This document shows, piece by piece, positions 8,655 to 17,777 of a stretch of 64,000 nt of DNA (position 1 is the stretch's first letter; every line of letters begins with the position of its first letter). Under the pieces are notes generated by a model. The model saw only the letters and a program-made list of their open reading frames with translations. It was not told the DNA's origin and did no database searches. This DNA comes from Chryseobacterium cheonjiense. Its GTDB lineage: Bacteria; Bacteroidota; Bacteroidia; Flavobacteriales; Weeksellaceae. A program made the translations under genes and the position numbers. The stretch spans positions 866,502-930,501 of the forward strand of contig NZ_JABBGF010000001.1 in NCBI RefSeq assembly GCF_012927265.1, in the 5' to 3' direction.

Positions 8655-8830
8655 AGTACTGCCTACAATAATTCTAACACATTAAAGGTAAACTCAACGC
8701 TAAACAATTACCGAACAAATGTCCATTGAATGGCGTGCCGGTTCGTCCGGATTACAGACAGTGGAAATCAGTTCAAATCGTGTTGATTAGGAGTTTACTC
8801 TCAATCTCTGGATTATTGTGGGCTTTTTTA
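8655..8830 (+). ncRNA. ssrS: 6S RNA (Bacteroidota type)
   Basis: The gap between zapA and rny holds a long rod-like inverted structure. The closing stem pairs 8661-8672 with 8812-8823 (12 pairs, one G-U). An inner perfect stem pairs 8688-8695 (GTAAACTC) with 8791-8798. The centre holds an open bubble with a GC-rich tip around 8735-8750. The closing stem runs into TTTTTT at 8824-8829, acting as its own terminator. This rod with a central bulge, about 165-175 bases long, directly after zapA, is the 6S RNA pattern (sigma-factor-RNA polymerase mimic). Ends are approximate. Confidence 0.78.
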
Positions 8831-8860
8831 TGTAAATACAATTAAAACTCAATATACATT

Positions 8861-10426
8861 ATGATAGAAGTTATAGTCGGCATTGTTTGTTTAGTAATCG
8901 GAGCGGCAGCAGGAATATTTTTCTCCAAAAGCTCACTCAATACTAAAGCAAAATTTATTATAGATGATGCAAAGAAAAATGCCGAAAACCTTATAGAAAA
9001 AGCCAACGTTCAGGCCGAGTCCATAAAAAAGGAAAAAAACCTTCAGGCAAAAGAAAAATTTCTGGAGCTGAAATCACAGCATGACGCTGATATTCAGGTA
9101 AGAGAAAAGAAAATGCAGGAGATTGAAAAAAGAATTAAGGATAAGGAACATAAGCTGAACGATGAGCTAAGCAAAGCAGGAAAGCTTGAAAAAGATCTTG
9201 ACAGACAAATCGCTGATTATGCCAAGAAAAATGAGATTCTAGACAGAAAACAGCAGGAACTGGATATTGCAACTGCCAAAAAAGTTGAAATTCTTGAAAA
9301 AATTTCCAACTATACGGCAGAAGAAGCGAGAGCCGAATTGGTGGAGACCATGAAAGCAGAAGCCAAAACAAGAGCTCAGGCACACGTGCAGAGCATCATG
9401 GAAGAAGCCCAGCTTAATGCAAAAAGCGAAGCCAGAAAAATTGTTATTCAGACAATCCAGAGAATCGGAACTGAGCAGGCCATTGAAAATTCCGTATCGG
9501 TATTCAATATTGAATCAGATGAAGTAAAAGGTAGAATTATCGGTAGAGAAGGAAGAAATATCCGTGCTTTGGAAGCGGTAACAGGAGTGGAAATTATTGT
9601 AGACGATACACCTGAAGCGATCCTTCTTTCATGTTTCGATCCGGTAAGAAGAGAGATTGCAAGATTATCACTCCACAGATTGGTAACAGATGGTAGAATA
9701 CACCCGGCAAGAATCGAAGAAGTTGTTGAGAAAACCAGAAAACAGATCGAAGAAGAAATTATTGAAGTCGGAAAAAGAACGATCATCGATTTGGGAATCC
9801 ACGGATTGCACCCTGAATTAATCAAGATCGTAGGTAGAATGAAATACCGTTCATCTTACGGACAAAACCTATTACAGCACTCCAGAGAAGTAGCAAACAT
9901 TGCTGCAACGATGGCCGCTGAATTAGGATTAAATGTAAAATTAGCTAAAAGAGCAGGTCTTTTACACGATATCGGTAAAGTTCCTGAGCAGGAATCTGAG
10001 CTTCCTCACGCTTTATTAGGAATGCAGTGGGCTGAAAAATACGGTGAAAATGCAGAAGTGGTAAATGCCATTGGTGCCCACCACGACGAGGTGGAAATGA
10101 CTTCACTATTATCACCGATCATTCAGGTTGCCGACGCCATTTCAGGAGCAAGACCGGGAGCAAGAAGACAGGTGCTTGAATCATATATCCAAAGATTAAA
10201 AGATCTTGAATCTGCAGCCCTAAGCTTCGATGGTGTTTCATCAGCGTATGCGATCCAGGCGGGTAGAGAATTAAGAGTAATGGTAGAAAGCGGTAAAGTG
10301 AATGACGAAGTCGCTTCCCAGCTGTCTTATGATATTTCCGAAAAAATTCAGAACGAGCTTACTTATCCTGGACAGGTAAAAGTGACTGTAATCAGAGAAA
10401 CAAGAGCGGTAAATATTGCGAGATAA
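8861..10426 (+). CDS. rny: Ribonuclease Y
   Basis: This is the membrane-anchored endoribonuclease that initiates mRNA decay. The order is as in the family: an N-terminal transmembrane helix ([17 protein letters not shown]), a coiled coil to about residue 200, a KH domain with the [17 protein letters not shown] loop, then an HD domain with H-S-R-E and [10 protein letters not shown] carrying the HD metal pair. The ending [14 protein letters not shown] is the conserved C-terminus. At 521 residues it is full length. It starts 30 bases beyond the 6S RNA end and is followed by a terminator hairpin. Confidence 0.95.
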   Translation: MIEVIVGIVCLVIGAAAGIFFSKSSLNTKAKFIIDDAKKNAENLIEKANVQAESIKKEKNLQAKEKFLELKSQHDADIQVREKKMQEIEKRIKDKEHKLNDELSKAGKLEKDLDRQIADYAKKNEILDRKQQELDIATAKKVEILEKISNYTAEEARAELVETMKAEAKTRAQAHVQSIMEEAQLNAKSEARKIVIQTIQRIGTEQAIENSVSVFNIESDEVKGRIIGREGRNIRALEAVTGVEIIVDDTPEAILLSCFDPVRREIARLSLHRLVTDGRIHPARIEEVVEKTRKQIEEEIIEVGKRTIIDLGIHGLHPELIKIVGRMKYRSSYGQNLLQHSREVANIAATMAAELGLNVKLAKRAGLLHDIGKVPEQESELPHALLGMQWAEKYGENAEVVNAIGAHHDEVEMTSLLSPIIQVADAISGARPGARRQVLESYIQRLKDLESAALSFDGVSSAYAIQAGRELRVMVESGKVNDEVASQLSYDISEKIQNELTYPGQVKVTVIRETRAVNIAR

Positions 10427-10448
10427 TAATCGTAAAAAGATATTTCAT

Positions 10449-10478
10449 AAAAACCTTTCAAGAAATTGGAAGGTTTTT
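10449..10478 (+). terminator. Terminator after rny
   Basis: Inverted repeat AAAAACCTT (10449-10457) with AAGGTTTTT (10470-10478), followed by further T residues. Confidence 0.75.
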
Positions 10479-10506
10479 TATTTTTAGCAAAATTTAAAAC
10501 TCCGAA

Positions 10507-11748
10507 ATGCAAGAACTTTTCACGTCTTCGAAACTGAAGTATATTTTTTCAATTCCTGTCATCATTTCTGCTTTAGGATACTTTGTGGATATTTATGATC
10601 TGCTTTTGTTCGGCATTGTCCGTATTCCCAGTTTAAAAGCTTTGGGTTTAAATCCGGATACGGACGGAACTTTTATCCTGAATGCGCAGATGGTGGGATT
10701 ACTGATCGGAGGTATATTTTGGGGAATCTTCGGAGATAAGAAAGGCAGATTGTCTGTTTTATTCGGGTCTATTTTGGTGTATTCGTTGGCCAATATTGCT
10801 TGTGGTTTTTTACCGCATTTTCCAAAAGAACATTTGGTGTATCAATATGCGGCTTTACGATTCGTTGCAGGGATAGGACTGGCCGGAGAGCTTGGAGCAG
10901 GAATAACCCTGGTTTCTGAAAGCCTGCCGAAGAATTTAAGGGCGATCGGCACCTCTGTTGTTGCCGGTTTTGGATTAATGGGAGCTGTTGTAGCTCAACT
11001 CACAGTGGAGCTGGCCGGTGGCTGGAATATTTCTTACATCATCGGAGGAATACTTGGCATTTTATTATTATTCCTGAGAATAAGCGTATCCGAATCCGGA
11101 ATTTATAAAAATATTGAACACAAATCCGTTTCCAAAGGAAATTTTCTGTCTTTCTTCACCAATAAAGATCGTTTCGTAAGATATTTAAAATGCATTGCTA
11201 TTGGTTTGCCGACGTGGTACTGTATTGGGATTTTGGCGGTACTTGCGAATCAGTTTGCGCCGGAATTGGGGATCATAGATCTGAGTCCCGGTAAAGCTAT
11301 TATGTGGGCGTATATAGGGATTTCCGTGGGGGATCTGGCGAGCGGGTTTATTTCACATTTTTTAAAATCGCGGAAAATGGCTATTTTCTATATGCTGATT
11401 TTTACCATTATCGGTGTTGCCTTCATGCTGTTCGGAAATACCGATACTGAAACAAAGTATTACTTTTTCTGCGTATGGCTTGGCCTGGGAACAGGATATT
11501 GGGCCATGTTCGTCACACTGGCGGCAGAGCAGTTCGGAACGAATATCAGGAACACCGCTACTACCACTGTTCCGAATATGGTTCGCGGCCTTGTTCCTGT
11601 GATGATTCTGGCTTTCGATTTCTTTAAAAATGATTTCACGGTGATTGTAAGTGCCGCATTGGTTGGGCTTATCGTTTTCGGACTTGCATTTTATTCCTCC
11701 CTTACCATATCCGAAACCCATAATAAAGATCTTGAATTTACAGAATAA
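10507..11748 (+). CDS. MFS transporter of the sugar/metabolite symporter type
   Basis: A 413-residue, 12-helix permease. GYFVDIYDLLLFGIVR in helix 1, the loop 2-3 signature GDKKGRLSVLFGS, and RFVAGIGLAGELGAGITLVSE in helices 4-5 place it in the major facilitator superfamily near the metabolite:proton symporters. Its substrate is not evident. It starts at the ATG at 10507, 29 bases after the rny terminator, and no partner gene is adjacent. The protein is complete, with normal length for the group. Confidence 0.8.
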   Translation: MQELFTSSKLKYIFSIPVIISALGYFVDIYDLLLFGIVRIPSLKALGLNPDTDGTFILNAQMVGLLIGGIFWGIFGDKKGRLSVLFGSILVYSLANIACGFLPHFPKEHLVYQYAALRFVAGIGLAGELGAGITLVSESLPKNLRAIGTSVVAGFGLMGAVVAQLTVELAGGWNISYIIGGILGILLLFLRISVSESGIYKNIEHKSVSKGNFLSFFTNKDRFVRYLKCIAIGLPTWYCIGILAVLANQFAPELGIIDLSPGKAIMWAYIGISVGDLASGFISHFLKSRKMAIFYMLIFTIIGVAFMLFGNTDTETKYYFFCVWLGLGTGYWAMFVTLAAEQFGTNIRNTATTTVPNMVRGLVPVMILAFDFFKNDFTVIVSAALVGLIVFGLAFYSSLTISETHNKDLEFTE

Positions 11749-11905
11749 TTATAACTGTTTAAGAAATATTTTGATATCCTTTACCGTTATAAAAACAATA
11801 AGTAGAACAAAATAAATAAATTATAAAATTTAATATTAAATTATGCTGTGAATAATTAATATTTGTTTAACTTTGAAATATAATAAACCTTAAAAACCAA
11901 TCACA

Positions 11906-12094
11906 ATGCAGAATTTTTTAAAAAACGCAACAAAATTAAAAAAAGCTGACCTTAAAAACATTACCGGAGGTATTAGCGGAACTCCTGATCTTTCACTTTG
12001 CGGATGCGACTGTGCAGGATCTGTTACAGGACCGAAATACTGCATCCAATACATAGCATGCCCGCAGGTATATACTTGCAAGGATGTTATATAA
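11906..12094 (+). CDS. Bacteriocin-like double-glycine leader peptide
   Basis: This 62-residue peptide begins with a charged helical leader, ATKLKKADLKNITGG, whose Gly-Gly at about residues 21-22 is the classic cleavage site for C39-peptidase ABC exporters. The expected core is ISGTPDLSLCGCDCAG followed by a tail with three more Cys, giving six Cys in 40 residues. Such peptides are frequent and poorly studied in Chryseobacterium. A -7 box TAACTTTG is at 11868-11875, and a terminator follows at 12141-12166, so it is a self-contained gene. No modification enzyme or exporter is next to it. Function as a bacteriocin is not shown. Confidence 0.72.
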   Translation: MQNFLKNATKLKKADLKNITGGISGTPDLSLCGCDCAGSVTGPKYCIQYIACPQVYTCKDVI

Positions 12095-12140
12095 AAAAAT
12101 TATTTCATTAGAAATAAACATTTCCACATTTAATACGCAG

Positions 12141-12166
12141 AAGCCTTTCGGGACACCGGAAGGCTT
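12141..12166 (+). terminator. Terminator of the peptide gene
   Basis: An 11-bp stem (12141-12151 with 12156-12166, one G-U pair) is followed by TTTT. It stands 46 bases after the peptide stop. Confidence 0.7.
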
Positions 12167-12195
12167 TTGTAATTCCTATCCTTACAGTACAGATC

Positions 12196-12326
12196 GAAAT
12201 TTTTTGGCAGCTGTTCCCGCTTTCCGCACTCGCTATTTTTTATGATAGGGCTGCGGCGGCAAAGCCGCCGCAGCCCTATCATAAAAAATGAGCTCAAACA
12301 AAGCTGCAATCGGGGCTGGGTTACAG
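12196..12326. repeat. REP-like palindromic element, copy A
   Basis: The core is a perfect inverted repeat with 26-bp arms (12235-12260 with 12264-12289) and an AAA loop. It is GC-rich at the tip and AT-rich at the base. On each side are short unpaired flanks: GGCAGCTGTTCCCGC and TTTCCGCACT on the left, GCTGCAATCGGGGCTGGG on the right. Read on the minus strand, these flanks match those of the element at 18504-18610 (AGCCC.GAT on one side, AGTG..GAwAGCsGGA on the other), while the stem sequence differs completely. It lies between two convergent genes and codes for nothing. Confidence 0.7.
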
Positions 12327-12337
12327 ACATCATAGTA

Positions 12338-13276
12338 CTATTTCATATAAAGTATACATAAAAGGCTTCCCATACTGACGAAAGCCCAGAGCAATACAGC
12401 AAAAAGCAAAGGTTTTAGCCCGATCCCTTTTAATGCCTGAACAGATAGGGTAGAACCAATCAGAAATAAAGTAAGGTTAAGTCCCGATTTTGCTGCAAAG
12501 GATATAATTGTGCTGATGCCTTTGATCGGCACATAAGTATTCAGCAGAATAGCCATTACAAAATAACCGATGAACCAGGGAATTTTAATTTTAGACGCTT
12601 TGTTTTTGAAAATGAACATGGTCACCATAGAAACAGGGATAATCCATAAGGCGCGGGCAATCTTAACGGTAGTTGCAGTTTTCAGGGCTTCGTTGCCGTA
12701 TTTACCGGCGGCTCCTACAACCGAACTCGTATCATGTATTCCAATTGCGCACCACAGCCCGAACTGTTCCTGGCTCAGGCTCAAAAGATGCCCAATTGCA
12801 GGATATAGAAACAGAGCAATGGAATTCAATGTAAATACAATGGCAAGAGCAAGAGAAATCTGTTTCGCTTCCGGTTTGATGATAGGAGAGGTGGCAGCTA
12901 TGGCGCTTCCTCCACAAATGGCCGTACCCACTGAAATTAAAAAAGATAGCGGTCTTTCTAATTTAAAATACTTTCCTGCAAAATAACCAAGAGTCATAAC
13001 GGCAGAAATGCTAATTACCGTTAGCATAAACCCTGATTTTCCTGCTTCCAGCGCTTCATTTAATTTTAATCCGAAGCCCAGACCTACGATCGAAATCTGC
13101 AATAGGAGATGAATGTACCGGTGCAGGCTTTTTTCAAACGGGTTTCCGAAAAATACAGCCATCATAAAACCGATTAACAAAGCAGCCGGTGAGGAAATAA
13201 AAGGGCTGAGGCATAATGCTGCCAGAAAAATGAAAAGAACCTTTATGAATCTTTCATTTTGAACAAAATTTTTCAT
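12338..13276 (-). CDS. YeiH family putative sulfate exporter
   Basis: A 312-residue membrane protein with about 10 helices and the UPF0324/YeiH signatures FGNPFEKSLHRYIHLLLQISIVGLGFGLKLNEA (in parts), SVGTAICGGSAIAATSPII and IGIHDTSSVVGAAGKYG. The family is described as sulfate or inner-membrane anion exporters, with weak functional proof. It lies 92 bases downstream of a LysR regulator in the same orientation. The same pairing (yeiE/yeiH) is known elsewhere, supporting regulation by that protein. No clear terminator is seen before the REP element. Confidence 0.85.
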   Translation of the reverse strand: MKNFVQNERFIKVLFIFLAALCLSPFISSPAALLIGFMMAVFFGNPFEKSLHRYIHLLLQISIVGLGFGLKLNEALEAGKSGFMLTVISISAVMTLGYFAGKYFKLERPLSFLISVGTAICGGSAIAATSPIIKPEAKQISLALAIVFTLNSIALFLYPAIGHLLSLSQEQFGLWCAIGIHDTSSVVGAAGKYGNEALKTATTVKIARALWIIPVSMVTMFIFKNKASKIKIPWFIGYFVMAILLNTYVPIKGISTIISFAAKSGLNLTLFLIGSTLSVQALKGIGLKPLLFAVLLWAFVSMGSLLCILYMK

Positions 13277-13368
13277 TTGTAAAACTTTAAATTAACCATT
13301 CAAAATTCTACAAATTATTATTACAAAGTAAATTGTATTTTGTTATCCGGAATAACTTTTTGTTATAA

Positions 13369-14250
13369 TTAAATGCTGCCGACAAACTGCAGGAAAAGTT
13401 TTATCAGTTCAGACTGTTCACCTTTCGGAAGAATGAAATGAAAATTTCTCTCAATGCTGAAATTTTTAATATCAATAATACTCAGCTGATTATTTTTAAG
13501 TTCATTCAAAACCGTACTGATTGACAGGAATGCCATGCTTTCCGAATGCAGCAGATAATTTTTAATGCTTTCACTGCTTCCCAGCTGCATTACGATATTC
13601 AGTTCATCAATGCCGATTCCTTTTTCCCTCAGCCGGTTCTGGATAAATTCTAATGATCCTGAACCCGGTTCCCTGAAAACCAGATCAATGGTGTATAAAT
13701 CTTTCAGTGTTATGTTTTTATTAGCCAAAAGGTGACTGGCTTTTGCGACAAGAACAATTTCGTCTCGTCTGAATCTTTTATATTCAAAAAAGCTGGATTG
13801 CGATTCACCCTCAATAATGCCGAGATCAATTTTTCCTTCTTTCAGCTGCTCTGATATTATTTCTGTATTGTGGGCAATCAGTTCCACTTTAATATCTTTA
13901 TAATAAGATTTAAAAGTAGCCAGTATTTCCGGTAAAATATATTGGGCAATGGTCGTACTCGCCCCGATAATAAGTTTTCCTTTCTGCTGTTGATTAATCT
14001 GGCCGATTTCAAATTCAAGATCCCGGTAAATATTCCTGATCTTCTCCACATAGTCAAACAATATCTTTCCACTTTGCGTCAGCTGAATCGAAGTTCCTTT
14101 TCGGTCAAACAATTTGGTGTTGAGCTGGCTTTCTATTTCTTTAATATGCTTTGTGACGGCAGGCTGTGAGATATTAAGTTCTTCCGATGCTTTCGTGAAG
14201 CTCGATCTTGATGCTACGGCATGAAAAACTTTTAATCTGTAATCAAACAT
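13369..14250 (-). CDS. LysR family transcriptional regulator
   Basis: This is a 293-residue LysR protein: an N-terminal winged helix-turn-helix (FHAVASRSSFTKASEELNISQPAVTKHIKEIE), a linker helix, and a two-lobed effector domain beginning at about residue 90 (GKLIIGASTTIAQYILP). It most resembles the CysB/YeiE-like regulators. Given the YeiH gene immediately downstream, it probably controls that exporter in response to an anion or sulfur metabolite; this is inference. Start ATG at 14250. Confidence 0.85.
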   Translation of the reverse strand: MFDYRLKVFHAVASRSSFTKASEELNISQPAVTKHIKEIESQLNTKLFDRKGTSIQLTQSGKILFDYVEKIRNIYRDLEFEIGQINQQQKGKLIIGASTTIAQYILPEILATFKSYYKDIKVELIAHNTEIISEQLKEGKIDLGIIEGESQSSFFEYKRFRRDEIVLVAKASHLLANKNITLKDLYTIDLVFREPGSGSLEFIQNRLREKGIGIDELNIVMQLGSSESIKNYLLHSESMAFLSISTVLNELKNNQLSIIDIKNFSIERNFHFILPKGEQSELIKLFLQFVGSI

Positions 14251-14337
14251 TCTTACTGATAATTTTTAGTTGATCGTTTTGAAGATTTAAAATGGTAATT
14301 ACTATTCACTAATAACCAATGATATAACTGGAACATT

Positions 14338-15654
14338 CTACAAATCTGAGAAATTTTTATCCTGTAAACGCTCAAATCTGCTGTTTTTTGCTTCCCCAAT
14401 TTTTTGTTTTGTATAAATGCTGTTATTCCCTGAAAATAAATAAGATACGATACAGGCAATTGCGACATAAATTCCGCATTCGGCACCGAAGAGCTCAATT
14501 CCCATCAGCATACAGGCGAGCGGAGTGTTTGTTGCACCTGCAAAAACGGACACAAATCCCATTCCGGCCAGCAAACCAAAAGGAAGAGGAATAAATAACG
14601 ACAACGCACTTCCCAGCGTTGCTCCGATAAAGAAAAGGGGAGTGACCTCACCTCCTTTAAATCCTGCGGAAAGGGTAACGACTGTGAAAATCATCTTAAG
14701 GGCAAAATCATATAAAGGAAGCTGTTTTTCGAAAGATTCTACAATGGTCGGAATTCCCAGACCGATATATCTTGAAGTTCCCATCGCGAAAACAGCAACA
14801 GCAACTATAATTCCGCCGACAAAAGGTCGCAGCGGAGGATATTTTATTTTAGATTTAAAACCCGAACCCATAAAATGAAGCATTCTGCTGAAGGCTGCTG
14901 CACATACCCCAAAGATGATTCCTGCCAAGACACTGTATAAAATCGGCAGAAACTCAAGTTTCGGGATAAGATCAATATGATAGTGTGTATGTTTTGCTTT
15001 CCAGAGATTGGTTACAACATCAGCAAATACTGCGGAAGCAAAGGCCGGAAAAATTGCATTATAACGAATTCTTCCGATCAGGAAAACTTCAAGTCCGAAA
15101 ACAGCTCCTGCTAAAGGAGTTCCGAAAACAGAACCGAAACCCGCTGCAATGGCAGAAATCAGCAGGGTTTTTCTGTCGTTTTTATCAAGTCTCAGGATGT
15201 TTGTCAATTGGTCTGAAATCGCTCCCGCCATTTGAAGCGCAGTTCCTTCACGACCCGCAGACCCGCCGAAAAAATGGGTGACAATGGTTCCCAAATAGAC
15301 AAAAGGAGCCATTTTAAAAGGAATAATTTCTTTAGGTTCCTGAATATTTTCGAGCAGTAAATTGTTTCCTGCTTCCACATCTTTCCCGAAATAATAATAC
15401 AGCAGTCCCACTAAAAATCCGCCCAATGGCAAAAATGCAACCAGCCACAAATGATTCTCCCTGAAATCAGTTGCCCATTGCAGGGATGTTAAAAAACCGG
15501 CAGAAGCACTTCCAACGAAAATTCCAATAATAAGACTAATGAAAAGCCATTTCAGAATATAAGGAAAAGCCGGATATTTTCTGAAGAAAAACCTTGTTTG
15601 AAGTCGTGTTGTTCGTGTTAAATTTCGATGTTGAGACATAATTTTCCTGATCAA
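14338..15654 (-). CDS. ClC-family voltage-gated chloride channel/antiporter
   Basis: A 438-residue multi-helix protein with the ClC filter motifs: GSASAGF near 48-54, GREGT at 134-138 holding the gating Glu E136, and GGEVTPLFFIGATLGSAL, equivalent to GxFxP. The gating glutamate suggests Cl-/H+ exchange is possible, but this cannot be decided from sequence alone. No CBS domains follow, as in other short bacterial ClCs. The first five residues (MIRKI) may be extra, because MSQHRN at residue 6 is an alternative start. It is preceded by the isomerase gene on the same strand, 96 bases away. Confidence 0.85.
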   Translation of the reverse strand: MIRKIMSQHRNLTRTTRLQTRFFFRKYPAFPYILKWLFISLIIGIFVGSASAGFLTSLQWATDFRENHLWLVAFLPLGGFLVGLLYYYFGKDVEAGNNLLLENIQEPKEIIPFKMAPFVYLGTIVTHFFGGSAGREGTALQMAGAISDQLTNILRLDKNDRKTLLISAIAAGFGSVFGTPLAGAVFGLEVFLIGRIRYNAIFPAFASAVFADVVTNLWKAKHTHYHIDLIPKLEFLPILYSVLAGIIFGVCAAAFSRMLHFMGSGFKSKIKYPPLRPFVGGIIVAVAVFAMGTSRYIGLGIPTIVESFEKQLPLYDFALKMIFTVVTLSAGFKGGEVTPLFFIGATLGSALSLFIPLPFGLLAGMGFVSVFAGATNTPLACMLMGIELFGAECGIYVAIACIVSYLFSGNNSIYTKQKIGEAKNSRFERLQDKNFSDL

Positions 15655-15750
15655 TTACTGTTAATAATCTTCTAATCAGGCGTCATCAGCTTTTGAAAAG
15701 CGGTTGGGTAAGGAAGAACACCATTTCCTTTTGTTGGACAAAGATAAAAA

Positions 15751-16623
15751 TTATTTTAAAAAGAAATTGTTTTTAGCTATAAATTCGCTGCTGATGCAGA
15801 TACTCTCAAAAATATCTTTATCACTGGAATCCTGCTCCAGGAACCAGTATCGAAGACCTGCCTGCTTTCTGGCTTTAAAAATTCGCTCAAAATCTATAGT
15901 ACCATTTCCGATCTCGGTGAAATCTTTTGTCCCGGCTTTCATATCTTTTACGTGCCACAGCGGAAATCTTCCGGGATATTTCTCGAAATACTTCAGCGGA
16001 TCGATTCCTGCTTTTGAAATCCAGTATAAATCCAGCTCCATTTTAACCAGTTCTGATGATGAATTTTCTAAAATAAAATCATAAACATTTCGGTTGTCAT
16101 CAAATTTTTCAAATTCAAAATCGTGATTATGGTACGCAAACTGAATTCCGGCTTCTTTTGTAACTTTTCCTGAATTTTCAAGCAGTTCAGGAAGTTTCTT
16201 ATAGTTTTCCAAAGTTCGTTCTGCCGGAAAAAGGTAAGAGCAAACCATATATTCTGAACCGATAAAATGAAGATCTTCCACAGATTTTTTCCAGTTATAG
16301 AGTAAAGTTCCCTGTCCTTTATTAAAATTTCCTGTTATATGATGTGAGCTGATGACTCTCAATCCTGTATTTTTAAGAATGCGCTGAAATTCCTGAGGGG
16401 ATTTTCCGAAAAAAGTACTGTTGTACGCATAGATTTCCAGTCCGGTAAAGCCCATGGCTGCCAGTCTTTCGAGTGTTTTTTCAAGGTTTGCCGACATTGC
16501 ATCCCGGACGGTGTATAACTGAATTGCCAATGTGTTTTGTCTTTTTTTAAATGGAGAAATTCCGCAGGAATATAAACCCAGGAATCCCAACGATGAAAGT
16601 TTGATAAAATCTTTTCTATACAT
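15751..16623 (-). CDS. Sugar phosphate isomerase/epimerase-like TIM-barrel lipoprotein
   Basis: This 290-residue xylose-isomerase-like barrel has AIQLYTVRDAM at strand 1, GLEIYAYN, SSHHITG, AYHNHDFEF, MELDLYWISKAG, FPLWHVKDM and WFLEQDSS. The Glu, Asp, His and Glu ligands of the divalent metal site are all in place. The N-terminus FIKLSSLGFLGLYSC has a lipobox-like LYSC, so it is probably a lipoprotein or exported enzyme; related proteins are often in sugar or inositol catabolism. It overlaps the thioesterase stop codon by one base and is co-transcribed with it. Substrate unknown. Confidence 0.8.
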   Translation of the reverse strand: MYRKDFIKLSSLGFLGLYSCGISPFKKRQNTLAIQLYTVRDAMSANLEKTLERLAAMGFTGLEIYAYNSTFFGKSPQEFQRILKNTGLRVISSHHITGNFNKGQGTLLYNWKKSVEDLHFIGSEYMVCSYLFPAERTLENYKKLPELLENSGKVTKEAGIQFAYHNHDFEFEKFDDNRNVYDFILENSSSELVKMELDLYWISKAGIDPLKYFEKYPGRFPLWHVKDMKAGTKDFTEIGNGTIDFERIFKARKQAGLRYWFLEQDSSDKDIFESICISSEFIAKNNFFLK

Positions 16624-17090
16624 TACAGGAAGGGTTTCATTTCATCTTCAATCTGTGTACGCAGCTGCATTAGCCGTATAGCGTACTGTTCTTTCTGTCT
16701 GTCTTCTTCGGTTTCAGGAATCCATTTCGGGACCGGAAGTTTTTTTCCGTTCTCATCAACTGCCACAAATACAATGATGCAGTGTGTTTTCTTGTCGAAT
16801 TTCGGCTGCTTAAGATTTCTGGAGAACACATTGATGGCGATATGCATGCTAGAAGAACCGGTGTAGATCACCTGCGCTTCCACTTTTACAATTTCCCCGA
16901 TTTTTATCGGCTCATAGAAACGAATGCCGCCTACATAAACGGTAACCGAATAATTCCCGCTCCAGGTGGTGGCACATGCATAGCCGGCCTGGTCAATCCA
17001 TTTCATCACGCTTCCTCCATGTACATTTCCTCCGTAATTGACGTCTGAAGGCTCAGAAATAAACTGAAAAGTCACAGGTTTGTTCTCCAT
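16623..17090 (-). CDS. Acyl-CoA thioesterase, hotdog fold
   Basis: A 155-residue single-hotdog protein of the BFIT/YciA-like group: VNYGGNVHGGSVMKWIDQAGYACATTWSG holds the Asn-His-Gly-Gly and Asp of the active site on the central helix, followed by VTVYVGGIRFYEPIKIGEIVKVEAQV. It hydrolyses acyl-CoAs to free acids. The stop codon shares a base with the start of the isomerase gene downstream. The charged C-terminal helix is normal for the group. Confidence 0.85.
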   Translation of the reverse strand: MENKPVTFQFISEPSDVNYGGNVHGGSVMKWIDQAGYACATTWSGNYSVTVYVGGIRFYEPIKIGEIVKVEAQVIYTGSSSMHIAINVFSRNLKQPKFDKKTHCIIVFVAVDENGKKLPVPKWIPETEEDRQKEQYAIRLMQLRTQIEDEMKPFL

Positions 17091-17200
17091 TCTTTTAAAA
17101 TTTGAATAAAGGTATTTATAATTTTTAAAACTTTAGATTAAATCTTACTTTTGAAGAATGAAAATGAATATTTTCTGTTAACGATTAGAATATAATTTAA

Positions 17201-17557
17201 ATGAAAAAAGTTTTTCACCTGAATACGTGTGATACCTGCAGAAAGATTTTAGCGCAATTCGATTTGTCAGACTGGGAACTGCGCGAGATCCGAAAAGAAC
17301 CGGTTACAGAAGAGGAATTAGCCGAAATGTATGAGAAAACCCAATCTTATGAAACATTATTCAGTAAAAAGTCTACGCAGATCAAATTGAGAGGCCTGAA
17401 TGTAAAGTCTTTAACAGAAAAGGATTTTAAAGAATTGTTACTGGATCATTATACGTTTTTGAAGCGCCCGGTTTTTATTACCAATGATAAAATTTTCGTG
17501 GGAAATGATAAAAAGAATGTAGAAGCGTTGCAGGAGTTTTTTGGAGTGAAGTCGTAG
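17201..17557 (+). CDS. ArsC/Spx-family thioredoxin-fold protein
   Basis: This 118-residue protein carries a CDTCRK motif at residues 10-15, the first Cys being the catalytic one of arsenate reductases. The C-terminal KRPVFITNDKIFVGNDK is the conserved RP-containing strand. The CxxC spacing is that of Spx/YffB relatives rather than of ArsC proper, so reductase activity on arsenate is uncertain. A TACTTTTG -7 box lies at 17146-17153. No arsenic genes are nearby. Confidence 0.75.
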   Translation: MKKVFHLNTCDTCRKILAQFDLSDWELREIRKEPVTEEELAEMYEKTQSYETLFSKKSTQIKLRGLNVKSLTEKDFKELLLDHYTFLKRPVFITNDKIFVGNDKKNVEALQEFFGVKS

Positions 17558-17603
17558 ATATTCTCAAAGTTTTATAAATGTTTTTTGACGTAGACTCAAA
17601 ACC

Positions 17604-17637
17604 AAACCTCACAGGTTTTTCAAAACCTGTGAGGTTT
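17604..17637 (+). terminator. Long perfect hairpin after the ArsC-like gene
   Basis: 16-bp arms (17604-17619 with 17622-17637) form a perfect hairpin around a two-base apex, with an AAACCTCACAGGTTTT stem. This stem is common downstream of genes in flavobacteria. A T-run follows. It is an efficient terminator, longer than usual. Confidence 0.8.
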
Positions 17638-17777
17638 TTATTTTTTAAAAATTACTTAAAATTCAAATATTCTGACGGAAGTCTCAAACAAGGTTGCAGA
17701 AAACGGAGTACGAAAAGGAATTCTAAACAAAAGAGTTCAAACTAACCGCCCTGTAAATCCTATATAGCAGTTTTATA

